Positions 1 through 8,730 of a stretch of 64,000 nucleotides of DNA are shown piece after piece; within the stretch, counting starts at the first letter, position 1; every line of letters starts with the position of its first letter. The notes beneath the pieces are model-generated. The model ran no database searches, was not told where the DNA came from, and saw nothing but the letters and a program-made list of their open reading frames with translations. The stretch covers positions 219,082 through 283,081 of the forward strand of contig NZ_LGCN01000196.1 in assembly GCF_001279005.1 (NCBI RefSeq), in the 5' to 3' direction. The translations under genes and the position numbers were made by a program. The DNA comes from Streptomyces caelestis. GTDB taxonomy: Bacteria > Actinomycetota > Actinomycetes > Streptomycetales > Streptomycetaceae.

Positions 1-1123
1 AGCCCAGGGTGCCCAGCGCCAGGGCGATGACGACGGGGACGAAGACGGCGGAGACGCGGTCGGCGAGCCGCTGGGCTGCGGCCTTGCCGTTCTGCGCGTC
101 CTCCACCAGCCGTGCCGTGCGCGCCAGCCGGGTGTCGGCCCCGACCCGTGTGGCCTCCACGACCAGCCGTCCGTCCACGTTGACCGTGGCCCCGGTGACC
201 GGATCGCCGACGGCCACCTCCACCGGCACCGACTCACCGGTGAGCATCGACGCGTCCACCGCGGAGGAACCCTCGACGACGGTCCCGTCGGTCGCGATCT
301 TCTCGCCGGGGCGCACCAGGAAGCGGTCGCCCGTGCGCAACTCGGCCACGGGAACCGTCTTCTCCCCTCCGTCGGGGGTCAGTAAGGCGACGTCCTTCGC
401 GCCCAGTTCGAGCAGTGCCCTCAGCGCCGCGCCGGCCTTCCGCTTGGCGCGCGCCTCGAAGTACCGCCCGGCCAGGACGAAGGCGGTCACGCCGGCGGCG
501 GCCTCCAGGTAGATGTTCCCGGCGCCGTCGCCGCGGGCGATGGTCAGCTCGAACGGGTGCGTCATGCCCGGTGTGCCCGCGGTGCCGAGGAACAGCGCCC
601 ACAGCGACCACAGGAACGCCGCCGACGTGCCGACCGAGACCAGCGTGTCCATGGTGGCCGCGCCGTGCCGGGCGTTGGTGAAGGCGGCCTTGTGGAAGGG
701 CCACGCCGCGTACGTCACGACCGGAGCGGCCAGGGTCAGCGACAGCCACTGCCAGTACTCGAACTGCAGGGCGGGGACCATGGCCATCGCCACGACGGGC
801 GCCGCCAGTGCGGTTGCCGTGACCAGTCGCCGTCCGAGCGGCCGGAGTTCGCCGGAGTCGTCCTCCTTCCGGGAGGGCTCGTCGGATGGTGCGGGCCGCT
901 CGGCCGTGTATCCGGTGGCCTCGACGGTGGCGATCAGGTCGGCCACGGTGGTCTCGCCGCCGTAGCTGACCCTGGCCTTCTCGGTGGCGTAGTTGACGGT
1001 GGCGGCGACCCCCTCCATCCGGTTGAGCTTCTTCTCGATCCGCGCGGCGCACGAGGCGCAGGTCATCCCGCCGATGGCGAGTTCCACCTCGGCGATGTCG
1101 GCGCCCGCTGTACGGACGGTCAT
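1..1123 (-). CDS. copA: Copper-translocating P-type ATPase (N-terminal part, runs off window)
   Basis: Membrane P1B-type ATPase that pumps Cu(I) out of the cytoplasm. Only the N-terminal ~374 residues lie in the window; the gene continues past base 1, so the DKTGT phosphorylation site is not visible. Seen: an N-terminal heavy-metal-associated domain with GMTCASC near residue 18, several hydrophobic helices between about 95 and 230, and the actuator-domain motif TGES near residue 285. The ATG at 1123 follows a CAGGAGCA ribosome binding site. Three ATAC-N9-GTAT boxes between this gene and the divergent His-rich gene suggest copper control by CsoR. Other metals cannot be fully excluded because the CPC helix is outside the window. 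Confidence 0.93.
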   Translation of the reverse strand, partial: MTVRTAGADIAEVELAIGGMTCASCAARIEKKLNRMEGVAATVNYATEKARVSYGGETTVADLIATVEATGYTAERPAPSDEPSRKEDDSGELRPLGRRLVTATALAAPVVAMAMVPALQFEYWQWLSLTLAAPVVTYAAWPFHKAAFTNARHGAATMDTLVSVGTSAAFLWSLWALFLGTAGTPGMTHPFELTIARGDGAGNIYLEAAAGVTAFVLAGRYFEARAKRKAGAALRALLELGAKDVALLTPDGGEKTVPVAELRTGDRFLVRPGEKIATDGTVVEGSSAVDASMLTGESVPVEVAVGDPVTGATVNVDGRLVVEATRVGADTRLARTARLVEDAQNGKAAAQRLADRVSAVFVPVVIALALGTLG

Positions 1124-1151
1124 GGCTGCTCCTGGAACAGATGGGTGACGG

Positions 1152-1250
1152 ATACGGGGCAGGGGTATCGGGGCGAGTGATCCATGTATACCCCGGGCGG
1201 GTATGTGTGGCAAGGATTCCATGAGTTGACTTCATACCCCGTGGGGGTAT
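1152..1250. promoter_or_regulatory. Three CsoR-like copper operator boxes
   Basis: Three 17-bp boxes with ATAC and GTAT ends lie at 1152-1168, 1188-1204 (ATACCCCGGGCGGGTAT) and 1234-1250 (ATACCCCGTGGGGGTAT). The last two are near-perfect G/C-rich inverted repeats that resemble the published CsoR operator in Streptomyces; the first has one good half-site. They fill the space between copA (leftward) and the His-rich gene (rightward), so one regulator could control both. No csoR gene is in the window. Confidence 0.75.
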
Positions 1251-1311
1251 CTTGAGCTGTATCGAGCGGCTCGTGGCGAGCCGCCGGCCCCCTTTCCGAG
1301 GAGAGACGGTC

Positions 1312-2259
1312 ATGAACACCGGACTGAAGATCACCGCGTTCGCCGCCGCCCTGGCCGCCGCCTTCGGCACGGCCTACGGCGTCGGGGAGAGCCTTGATCC
1401 GGTCGTCGCGGACCGGGCGCCGGCGCACGACGAGCGGCACACCCCGCCCTCGACGGAGGCGGACGGTCACGCGGGGCACGACACGCCGCCGGCGGGAGGG
1501 CTCCAGATCTCCGAGAGCGGCTACCGGCTCGATCTGCGGACCCCGCGCGTCACCGCCGGGCACCGCACCGAGCTGCGCTTCGCCGTCCGGGACGACCACG
1601 GCCGGGCGGTCACCGAGTACCGCCGCGAACACGACAAGGAGCTCCACCTCATCGTCGCCTCGCGCGACCTGCTCACCTACCGCCACCTGCACCCCACCCG
1701 CGCCGCCGACGGCACCTGGACCACCCCCGTCGACCTGCCCCGCGCCGGCGGCTACCGGGTCTTCGCCGACTTCACCCCGGCTGCCGAGGGCGCGCGCGAC
1801 CTCACGCTCGGGGCGGACCTCGCCGCCTCCGGTCCCTACCGGCCGCAGGAGCTGCCGCGGGCCGTCGGCACGGCCCGTGTCGACGGCTACGAGGTCGAGC
1901 TGGCCGGGGCCCTGCGCCCCGGGCGGGCGAGCGAACTGAGCCTGTCGGTCTCGCACGGGGGGAAGCCCGTCACCGACCTCCAGCCCTACCTCGGCGCCTA
2001 CGGCCACCTGGTCGCCCTGCGCGCCGGGGACCTCGCCTACCTGCACGTCCACCCGACCGGCGCACCCGGCGACGGGAGGACCGGGCCCGGCCCGGCGGTC
2101 TCCTTCACGGCCACGGCGCCCAGCAGCGGCGACTACCGGCTGTTCCTGGACTTCAAGCACGACGGCGTCGTCCGTACCGCCGCGTTCACGGTCCACGCCG
2201 GAGCGGCGGAGGAGGCGGCCCCGCCGGCGCCGGAGCACTCCGACGGCCACGGGCACTGA
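1312..2259 (+). CDS. His-rich membrane-anchored or secreted protein, probably copper-linked
   Basis: 315 residues. The start ATG at 1312 has a GAGGAGAG site 6-9 nt upstream; a longer reading from 1252 would run through the operator region and is not favoured. The N-terminus has a basic residue and a hydrophobic stretch (about 5-25) that fits a signal peptide or anchor. It is followed by a His/Asp-rich segment (about 32-60) and the protein ends in a His-rich tail (HSDGHGH). Such clusters commonly bind metal. The middle is predicted beta-rich with repeated H-x-H and LHVHPT type motifs. It is divergent from copA across CsoR-like boxes, which suggests a role in periplasmic-side copper handling. 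I do not recognise a characterised family. Confidence 0.8.
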   Translation: MNTGLKITAFAAALAAAFGTAYGVGESLDPVVADRAPAHDERHTPPSTEADGHAGHDTPPAGGLQISESGYRLDLRTPRVTAGHRTELRFAVRDDHGRAVTEYRREHDKELHLIVASRDLLTYRHLHPTRAADGTWTTPVDLPRAGGYRVFADFTPAAEGARDLTLGADLAASGPYRPQELPRAVGTARVDGYEVELAGALRPGRASELSLSVSHGGKPVTDLQPYLGAYGHLVALRAGDLAYLHVHPTGAPGDGRTGPGPAVSFTATAPSSGDYRLFLDFKHDGVVRTAAFTVHAGAAEEAAPPAPEHSDGHGH

Positions 2260-2265
2260 GCGCAC

Positions 2266-4101
2266 TCAGCCCAGGGCGCGGTCCAGGTTGAACGCGGCGC
2301 TGATCAGGGCGAGGTGGGTGAACGCCTGCGGGAAGTTCCCCTGTTGCTCCCCGGTGTGACCGATCTCCTCGGCGTACAAACCGAGATGGTTGCCGTAGGT
2401 CAGCATCTTCTCGAAGGCGAGGGCCGCCTCGTCGAGCCGCCCGGCGCGGGTCAGCGCCTCGACGTACCAGAACGAGCAGATGGAGAACGTGCCCTCGGCG
2501 CCGTGCAGTCCGTCGGGGCTCACCAGCGGGTCGTAGCGGTAGACCAGCGAGTCGGACACCAGGTCCTCGGCGAGGGAGTCGAGCGTCGACAGCCACTTCG
2601 GGTCGGTCGGCGCGATGAACTTCGCCAGCGGCATCATCAGGATCGCCGCGTCCAGCACCTCCCCGTCCTCGTGCTGCACGAAGGCCCGGCGCGACGCGCA
2701 CCAGCCGCGGTCCATGATCCGCCGGTAGACGGCGTCGCGGCTCGACTGCCAGTGGGGGAGATCGGCGGGCAGGCCGCGCCGGTTGGCCATCCGGATGGCC
2801 CGCTCGATCGCCACCCAGCACATCAGGCGCGAGTACAGGAAGTTCTTCCGCCCGCCGCGGGTCTCCCAGACCCCCTCGTCGGGCTGGTTCCAGTGCGCGC
2901 ACACCCAGTCCACCAGCGCCGTCACATGGTCCCACTGCTCGCTGGAGATGGGCTCGGCCCACTTGTCGTAGAGGTAGATGGAGTCGATCAGCGCCCCGTA
3001 GACGTCCAGTTGCAGCTGGTCGGCCGCCGCGTTGCCGACGCGGACCGGCGCCGAGCCGCAGTGGCCCTCCAGATGGGCCAGTTCGCGCTCGGGGAGGTCG
3101 GTGCGGCCGTCAATGCCGTACATGATCTGCAGCGGGCCGGAGGGCTTGCGGTCGCCGGGGCTGATGTGCCGGGAGACGAACCCCATGAACGCCTCGGCCT
3201 CCTCGGTGAAGCCCAGCCGCAGCAGCGCGTACACGCAGAACGCCGCGTCGCGCACCCACACGTACCGGTAGTCCCAGTTGCGTTCCCCGCCGAGCTCCTC
3301 GGGCAGGCTGGTCGTCGGCGCCGCCACGATCGCCCCGGTCGGCGCGTAGGTGAGCAGCTTCAGGGTGAGGGCGGAGCGGTGCACCATCTCCCGCCAGCGG
3401 CCCCGGTACCGGGAGGAGGACAGCCACCGCCTCCAGTACGCCACCGTCGCACCGAACTGCCGCTCCGCCTCCCCGCACTCGCAGTGGTCCGGGGCCACCT
3501 CAGCGCCGACCCGGTCCAGGGCGAGGACCGCCGTCTCGCCCTCGGCCAGCTTGAACTCGGCCCGTACGTCCGTCCCGTCGGTCTCCGTCGGGACGGTCGC
3601 GGTGAGCGCCAGGGACAGCTCCTCCGAGTCGAAGACCGCGATGCCGCCGGTCAGCCGCACGGTGTGCGGCCGGGAACCGTACGCGAACCGCGGCGCCACC
3701 AGCGCCCGGAAGGGCACGGAGCCGCGTACGCACAGCACCCGCCGGATCAGCCGGTGCCGGGCCTCCTCGGCCGGCGTGCCGCCGACCGGCATGAAGTCCT
3801 GCACCTCGCCGACCCCGTCCTCGGTGAAGAACCGGGTGATCAGAACGTTGGTGTCGGGGAAGTAGAACTGCTTGGTGCGGGCCGGCGCGGACGCCGCCAG
3901 CTCGAAGCAGCCGCCCTGCTCGGCGTCCAGGATCGCGCCGAACACGCTCGGTGAGTCGAAGGACGGGCAGCAGTACCAGTCGATGGTGCCCTCGGTCCCC
4001 ACCAGCGCCACACTGCGCATGTCGCCGATCAGCCCGTGGTCGGCGATCGGCACGTACCGGCGCGCGCGGGCCCCGTCCCGCTCCTTGGTCGCCCCGTCCA
4101 T
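2266..4101 (-). CDS. Glycoside hydrolase family 15 protein (glucoamylase/trehalase-like)
   Basis: 611 residues, the usual length of actinobacterial GH15 enzymes. An N-terminal beta-sandwich part begins with IADHGLIGDMRSVALVG and TIDWYCCPSFDSPSVFG, both typical of the family. The catalytic barrel has NWDYRYVWVRDAAF near residue 280 and the late acidic motif EGTFSICSFWYVEAL near residue 545. Family members hydrolyse alpha-glucans or trehalose in the cytoplasm; which of these applies cannot be told from sequence alone. The ATG at 4101 has AGGGAGG just upstream. A long open frame upstream of this start has no homology and was not included. It is convergent with the His-rich gene, with only 6 bases between stops. 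Confidence 0.9.
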   Translation of the reverse strand: MDGATKERDGARARRYVPIADHGLIGDMRSVALVGTEGTIDWYCCPSFDSPSVFGAILDAEQGGCFELAASAPARTKQFYFPDTNVLITRFFTEDGVGEVQDFMPVGGTPAEEARHRLIRRVLCVRGSVPFRALVAPRFAYGSRPHTVRLTGGIAVFDSEELSLALTATVPTETDGTDVRAEFKLAEGETAVLALDRVGAEVAPDHCECGEAERQFGATVAYWRRWLSSSRYRGRWREMVHRSALTLKLLTYAPTGAIVAAPTTSLPEELGGERNWDYRYVWVRDAAFCVYALLRLGFTEEAEAFMGFVSRHISPGDRKPSGPLQIMYGIDGRTDLPERELAHLEGHCGSAPVRVGNAAADQLQLDVYGALIDSIYLYDKWAEPISSEQWDHVTALVDWVCAHWNQPDEGVWETRGGRKNFLYSRLMCWVAIERAIRMANRRGLPADLPHWQSSRDAVYRRIMDRGWCASRRAFVQHEDGEVLDAAILMMPLAKFIAPTDPKWLSTLDSLAEDLVSDSLVYRYDPLVSPDGLHGAEGTFSICSFWYVEALTRAGRLDEAALAFEKMLTYGNHLGLYAEEIGHTGEQQGNFPQAFTHLALISAAFNLDRALG

Positions 4102-4166
4102 CGCAGCCTCCCTGGGCCGGCACGCCGTGCTCACCTGCCAGCTTAGGCAGCTTCGGCCCGGCCGGC

Positions 4167-4946
4167 TCAGGCCAGCACGACCCGCAGTCCCGCCTCCTCG
4201 AAGCGGCGTACCGTCTCCGGGTCCGCGCCCGCGTCCGTGACCAGGGCGTCCACCTGCTCGGCCGCGCAGATCCGGGCGAACGCGCGCCGGCCCAGTTTGC
4301 TGGAGTCGGCGGCCACGATCACCCGCTCGGCCCGCTCGCACAGCAGCCGGTCGACCGCCGCCTCCGCCTCGTCGTGGGCCGCCGCCCCGTGCACGGCGTC
4401 GAAGGCGACGACACCGAGCACCGTCACATCGAGGGTGATCTGCCCCAGCACCCCGTCCGCGAGCGGCCCGACCAGCTCGTACGACTGGGCCCGCGCCACC
4501 CCGCCGGTCAGCACGATCTTGAACTGGGGCCGTACGACCAGCTCGTTGGCGATGTTCAGCGCGTTCGTCACCACGGTCAGCACGGGCGACCCCGCGGCGA
4601 GGTCCCCGCGCACGGCCAGCGCCCGCGCCACCTCCGTGGTGGTCGTGCCGCCGGTCAGCCCGACCGCCTCGCCCGGCGCGACGAGACCCGCCACCGCCCT
4701 CGCGACGCGCTGCTTCTCGGAGGCGTGCCGCGCGGTCTTGTAGCGCAGCGGCAGCTCGTACGACACCCCGTGCACCACCGCGCCGCCACGGGTGCGCACC
4801 AGCATCTGCTGTTCGGCGAGCCGGTCGAAGTCGCGCCGGATCGTCGCGGGCGACACCGCCAGCTCTCCGGCCGCCTCCTCGACGTCCAGCCGGCCGCGCT
4901 CGACGAGCAGCTCCAGCAGGGCCTTCCAGCGGGCGTCCCGCGACAT
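4167..4946 (-). CDS. DeoR/GlpR-family transcriptional regulator
   Basis: 259 residues, full length for the family. An N-terminal winged helix-turn-helix (about 5-60, with SPATIRRDFDRL) is followed by a DeoR sensor domain of the ribose-5-phosphate isomerase fold, including LTGGTTTTEVARAL and a conserved late motif VIVAADSSKLGRRAF. Such regulators respond to phosphorylated sugars. It is divergent from the SIS and aldolase genes, so those are the likely targets. The ATG has a GGGAGGG site. The intergenic region holds a TCTTGCAAGA palindrome. Confidence 0.9.
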   Translation of the reverse strand: MSRDARWKALLELLVERGRLDVEEAAGELAVSPATIRRDFDRLAEQQMLVRTRGGAVVHGVSYELPLRYKTARHASEKQRVARAVAGLVAPGEAVGLTGGTTTTEVARALAVRGDLAAGSPVLTVVTNALNIANELVVRPQFKIVLTGGVARAQSYELVGPLADGVLGQITLDVTVLGVVAFDAVHGAAAHDEAEAAVDRLLCERAERVIVAADSSKLGRRAFARICAAEQVDALVTDAGADPETVRRFEEAGLRVVLA

Positions 4947-5033
4947 CCGCCCTCCCGTCTCCCGTGGTCTCCGGCGACCCTAACGCACCCGACCTTCGAC
5001 CGAATGCTTGATTCTGCTCGAAACCTCGCTCAA

Positions 5034-5043
5034 TCTTGCAAGA
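5034..5043. promoter_or_regulatory. Short palindrome, candidate DeoR operator
   Basis: A perfect 10-bp palindrome, TCTTGCAAGA, sits in the 125-bp region between the divergent DeoR regulator and the SIS gene, 28 bases before the SIS start. The flanks are AT-richer than the surroundings. Its role as an operator is inferred from position only. Confidence 0.3.
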
Positions 5044-5071
5044 ACAATCACCGAGCCTTCGGGGGTGCGAC

Positions 5072-5953
5072 ATGACCCATGTCGAGGACGAACTGGGCAG
5101 CCAGCCCGAGTGCTGGAGCCGCGCCGCCGCGCAGGCCGCGTCCCACGTCCCGGTCCTCCCGGCGCCCGGGGAGCGGGTCGCGGTGGTCGGCTGCGGGACG
5201 TCGTACTTCATGGCGCAGGCGGTCGCGGCCCTGCGCGAGGACGCGGGCCGGGGCGAGAGCGACGCCTTCGCCGCCTCCGAGTTCCCGCGGCACCGGGCCT
5301 ACGACCACGTCGTCGCCCTCACCCGTTCCGGCACCACCACCGAAGTCCTCGACCTGCTGGGCCGGTTGAGGGGCGGTACGCGTACCACCGCGGTCACCGC
5401 CGATCCGGCCGCCCCCGTGGTGTCGCTCGCCGACGAGACGGTCGTCCTCGACTACGCGGACGAACGCTCCGTCGTCCAGACCCGGTTCGCCACCACGGCC
5501 CTCACCCTGCTCCGTGCCCACCTGGGCCTGCACACCGAAGAGGTCGTCGAGGACGGGCGCACGGCCCTGCGCGATCCGCTGCCCGAAGGGCTGGTGGACG
5601 GCGCCCAGTTCACCTTCCTCGGCCGCGGCTGGACCGTCGGCCTGGCCAACGAGGCCGCACTGAAGATGCGCGAGGCGGCCCTCGCCTGGACGGAGGCCTA
5701 CCCGGCGATGGAGTACCGGCACGGACCCATCAGCGTCACCACCTCCGGCACCGCCGCCTGGATGCTCGGCGACGCCCCGCACGGGCTGGCCCGGCAGGTG
5801 CGGGACACCGGCGGACTGTGGATCGAGGGCGCCCTCGACCCGCTCGCCGAACTCGTCCGCGTCCAGCGGCTCGCGGTCGCCGTCGCCGCGGCCCGCGGCC
5901 TGGACCCCGACCGGCCCCGTCACCTCACCCGCTCGGTCGTCCTCGCGCCCTGA
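5072..5953 (+). CDS. SIS-domain sugar isomerase/deaminase-like protein
   Basis: 293 residues with two sugar isomerase (SIS) domains as in AgaS and the isomerase half of GlmS. The first has VVGCGTSYFMAQAVA near residue 38 and LTRSGTTTEVLDLL near 84; the second has GRGWTVGLANEAALKMREA near 182 and the family motif EYRHGPIS near 213. The enzyme probably removes or moves the amino group of a phosphorylated amino sugar. The gene is followed after 20 bases by a class II aldolase and is divergent from a DeoR regulator, the layout of galactosamine/tagatose utilisation loci. The ATG at 5072 was chosen because homology starts there; its ribosome binding site is weak (GGGGGTG). Confidence 0.87.
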   Translation: MTHVEDELGSQPECWSRAAAQAASHVPVLPAPGERVAVVGCGTSYFMAQAVAALREDAGRGESDAFAASEFPRHRAYDHVVALTRSGTTTEVLDLLGRLRGGTRTTAVTADPAAPVVSLADETVVLDYADERSVVQTRFATTALTLLRAHLGLHTEEVVEDGRTALRDPLPEGLVDGAQFTFLGRGWTVGLANEAALKMREAALAWTEAYPAMEYRHGPISVTTSGTAAWMLGDAPHGLARQVRDTGGLWIEGALDPLAELVRVQRLAVAVAAARGLDPDRPRHLTRSVVLAP

Positions 5954-5973
5954 CCCGTCGGAAAGGACGGACC

Positions 5974-6840
5974 GTGCCCCTCACCACCACCGGCGAGCTC
6001 GTCACCCGCGCCGCCGTCCACCGCTCGGCGGTCGCCTCGTTCAACGTCATCACCCTCGAACACGTCGAGGCCGTCATCGCCGGCGCCGAGTCGGCGAACG
6101 CCCCCGTCGTCCTCCAGGTCAGCGAGAACGCCGTCAGGTTCCGCCGCGGCCGGCTGCTCCCGCTCGCCCGCGCCGCCGCGGCCGCCGCCGAACACGCCGC
6201 CGTCCCCGTCGCCCTGCACCTCGACCACGTCCGGAGCGACGCCCTGCTGCGCCAGGCCCCGGACGCCGGATTCGGCTCCGTGATGTACGACGCGGCCCGG
6301 CTGCCCTATGCCGACAACCTCGCCGCGACCCGGGCCGCCGTCGACTGGGCGCACGCCCGAGGACTCTGGATCGAGGCGGAGCTGGGGGAGATCGGCGGCA
6401 AGGGCGGGCAGGGCGCGCCGGATGCCCACGCCCCGGGCGCCCGTACCGACCCCGACCGGGCCCGCGCCTTCGTCGCCGACTCCGGCGTGGACGCGCTGGC
6501 CGTCGCCGTCGGCACCACCCACGCCATGACCACCCGCACCGCCGCCCTCGACCACGCCCTCCTCCGACGGCTGGCCGCCACCCTGGACGTCCCCCTCGTC
6601 CTGCACGGTTCCTCCGGCCTCCCCGACCACGAACTCGCCGCGGCGGTCACGGGCGGCATCACCAAGGTCAACGTGGGAACCGCCCTGAACATCGCCATGA
6701 CCGGCGCGATCCGGGAGTTCCTCACCGCCCACCCCGAGGCGGTCGACTCCCGCGGCTACCTCACGGTGGGCCGGGAGGCGATGGCACGGGCGGTGACGGG
6801 GATCATCGGGGCGCTGGACACGGTCCCGGCGTCGTCCTGA
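5974..6840 (+). CDS. Class II fructose/tagatose-bisphosphate aldolase
   Basis: 288 residues. Zinc-dependent class II aldolase that cleaves a ketose-1,6-bisphosphate to DHAP and glyceraldehyde-3-phosphate. Seen: the family opening SAVASFNVITLEHVEAVI, zinc-ligand region VPVALHLDHVRSDAL near residue 85, AELGEIGGKGG near 130, and LVLHGSSGLPDHEL near 210 followed by KVNVGTALNIAMT. GTG start with GAAAGGAC eight bases upstream. In one operon with the SIS gene, so a tagatose- or amino-sugar-derived substrate is more likely than a glycolytic role, but this is inference. Confidence 0.88.
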   Translation: MPLTTTGELVTRAAVHRSAVASFNVITLEHVEAVIAGAESANAPVVLQVSENAVRFRRGRLLPLARAAAAAAEHAAVPVALHLDHVRSDALLRQAPDAGFGSVMYDAARLPYADNLAATRAAVDWAHARGLWIEAELGEIGGKGGQGAPDAHAPGARTDPDRARAFVADSGVDALAVAVGTTHAMTTRTAALDHALLRRLAATLDVPLVLHGSSGLPDHELAAAVTGGITKVNVGTALNIAMTGAIREFLTAHPEAVDSRGYLTVGREAMARAVTGIIGALDTVPASS

Positions 6841-6841
6841 G

Positions 6842-7987
6842 TCAGCGCCTCACGGCCTTCAGGACCACGAACTTCGGGTCCGACGCCACCACTTCGCTGT
6901 TGCCGAACAGCCGTCGCAGCTTCACGTGGTACCCCAGGTGGCGGTTGCCGACCACCCACAGTTCGCCGCCCCGGCGCAGGGCGCGCCGGGCGCCGGTGAA
7001 CATGCGCCAGGCCGTGGCGTCGGTGGTCGCCTGGTGGGAGTGGAAGGGCGGGTTGTTCAGCACGAGGTCGACACTGCCGGCCGGTACGCCCGACAGGCCG
7101 TCGCCGACCCGGAACTCGGCCTGTCCGCGGACGTCGTTCTCCCGGTACGTGGCCCGCGCGGACGCCACCGCCTGGAACGACTCGTCCACGAACAGCACCT
7201 CGGCGCGCGGATCCGCCAGCGCCATCGCCGTACCGACCACGCCGTTGCCGCAGCCCAGGTCCACCACCCGTCCGCCGTCCTTGCCGGCGGGCAGGTGCTT
7301 CAGGAAGAACCGGGTGCCGATGTCGAGGCGGTCGGCGCAGAAGACGCCGGCGTGGTTGACGACCGTCGCACCCGACACCGGGCCGATGCCGTCGGGCAGC
7401 GCGTAGCGGTACGGCCAGGGGTTCGCGGGACGCTCCCGCGCGGGGTCGGGCGTGCAGAGGATCAGCCGCGCCTTCTTCTCGGCGAGCGAGGTCCTGGTCG
7501 GGCCGAGGATCCGCTCGAAGAGGTCCAGCGTCGAGGTGTGGATCTCCTTCACCATGCCGGCGCCGACGACGACCGTGTCCTCGTGCACCGCCGGCGCCAG
7601 CCGCAGCAGCTGGTCCTCCAGCAGCGCCAGACTCTTCGGCACACGGACGAGCAGGACGTCGATCCGGTCCGGCGGGGGGTCCTGCGTGGTGAGCAGCCGG
7701 ACCGTGCCCGGCGCGACGCCGTTGCGCGCCAGGTTCGCGCGGGTCGCCTCCTGCCCGAGCCAGGAGTCGGTGATCTGCGTCGGCCGGTGCGCGGCGAGCG
7801 CCGTGACCAGCGCCCCCCAGCGGTCGCCGACGACCACGACCGTGCCGGACGGCGGGACCCGCCGTTCGGCGAGGTGCCTGAGGAGATACTCGTCGGACGC
7901 GTCCCAGGCGCGCAGCCCGTCCCGCGGGTCCTCGGGGAAGCGGGCCAGCACCGGCTCGCCCCACGCAGTCGTCATACGGTCGTTCAT
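6842..7987 (-). CDS. rlmG: RlmG/RsmC-like rRNA guanine-N2 methyltransferase
   Basis: 381 residues, the length of RlmG, which methylates 23S rRNA G1835 with S-adenosylmethionine. The N-terminal half is a degenerate methyltransferase domain. The C-terminal half has the SAM motif VVDLGCGNGVVGTAMA near residue 240 and the catalytic NNPPFH near 311, diagnostic of N2-guanine methyltransferases. RsmC is the alternative. The stop abuts the convergent aldolase stop. A TAGCCT box 9 bases before the ATG suggests a leaderless transcript; a second in-frame ATG lies four codons later. Confidence 0.78.
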   Translation of the reverse strand: MNDRMTTAWGEPVLARFPEDPRDGLRAWDASDEYLLRHLAERRVPPSGTVVVVGDRWGALVTALAAHRPTQITDSWLGQEATRANLARNGVAPGTVRLLTTQDPPPDRIDVLLVRVPKSLALLEDQLLRLAPAVHEDTVVVGAGMVKEIHTSTLDLFERILGPTRTSLAEKKARLILCTPDPARERPANPWPYRYALPDGIGPVSGATVVNHAGVFCADRLDIGTRFFLKHLPAGKDGGRVVDLGCGNGVVGTAMALADPRAEVLFVDESFQAVASARATYRENDVRGQAEFRVGDGLSGVPAGSVDLVLNNPPFHSHQATTDATAWRMFTGARRALRRGGELWVVGNRHLGYHVKLRRLFGNSEVVASDPKFVVLKAVRR

Positions 7988-7996
7988 CGTCCGACC

Positions 7997-8002
7997 AGGC
8001 TA
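7997..8002 (-). promoter_or_regulatory. -10-like box TAGCCT next to methyltransferase start
   Basis: On the minus strand TAGCCT ends 9 bases before the ATG at 7987, with no purine-rich ribosome binding site between. This fits a leaderless promoter. Confidence 0.4.
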
Positions 8003-8042
8003 GCCCAGCCGCGGCTCAGGGCGCGTCCGGCAGGATGGGGGC

Positions 8043-8717
8043 ATGGACACCGAGCTGTTCCCCAGGGCACGCGGCGAGATCGCTCCCGGCGCGGTGCACG
8101 TGCCGGACTGGCTGAACGCGCGGGAGCAGCGCGAGCTGCTGGACGCCTGTCGTGACTGGGCCCGGCCGCCCGCCGGACTCCGTACGGTCCGCACGCCCGG
8201 CGGCGGCGCCATGACCGCCCGGCAGGTGTGCCTCGGGTGGCACTGGTATCCGTACGCCTACGCCCGCACCGTGGTCGACGGTGACGGCGCGCCGGTGAAA
8301 CCATTCCCCGCGTGGCTCGGCGAGCTGGGCCGCCGCGCGGTGACCGAAGCGCTGGGCGCGGACGCCGCGCGCGGTGCCGCGTACGACATCGCGCTCGTCA
8401 ACTTCTACGACGGCGACGCCCGCATGGGCATGCACCGTGACGGCGACGAGAAGGCGGACGCGCCCGTGGTGTCGCTGAGCCTCGGCGACACCTGTGTCTT
8501 CCGCTTCGGCAACACCGCGACCCGGACCCGCCCCTGGACGGACGTGGAGCTGCGCAGCGGCGACCTGTTCGTCTTCGGCGGGCCCTCCCGGCTCGCCCAC
8601 CACGGCGTTCCCCGGGTGCACGCGGGCACGGCGCCGCCCGAGTTGGGGCTGACCGGCCGCCTGAACATCACGCTGAGGGTCAGCGGTCTGCGGTCCGCCT
8701 CCGGGTGCGGATCATGA
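8043..8717 (+). CDS. alkB: AlkB-type 2-oxoglutarate/Fe(II)-dependent dioxygenase
   Basis: 224 residues. Repairs N-alkylated bases in DNA or RNA by oxidative demethylation. Seen: the AlkB core with the iron-binding HxD in MHRDGDE near residue 131, NFYDGDARMG just before it, substrate-loop FGGPSRLAHHGV with the second histidine near 190, and the 2-oxoglutarate Arg in GRLNITLRVS near 212. The ATG has CAGGAT only 6 bases upstream, which could act as -10 box or weak ribosome site. The downstream ROK gene begins 13 bases after the stop. Confidence 0.92.
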   Translation: MDTELFPRARGEIAPGAVHVPDWLNAREQRELLDACRDWARPPAGLRTVRTPGGGAMTARQVCLGWHWYPYAYARTVVDGDGAPVKPFPAWLGELGRRAVTEALGADAARGAAYDIALVNFYDGDARMGMHRDGDEKADAPVVSLSLGDTCVFRFGNTATRTRPWTDVELRSGDLFVFGGPSRLAHHGVPRVHAGTAPPELGLTGRLNITLRVSGLRSASGCGS

Positions 8718-8730
8718 CAGACTCGCGTGC

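Noticed and set aside
2266..5211. A 981-codon frame on the minus strand covering the GH15 gene and beyond
   Set aside because: The upstream part overlaps the DeoR gene in another frame and has only Arg/Ala/Gly-rich shadow sequence. GH15 homology and a ribosome site begin at 4101.
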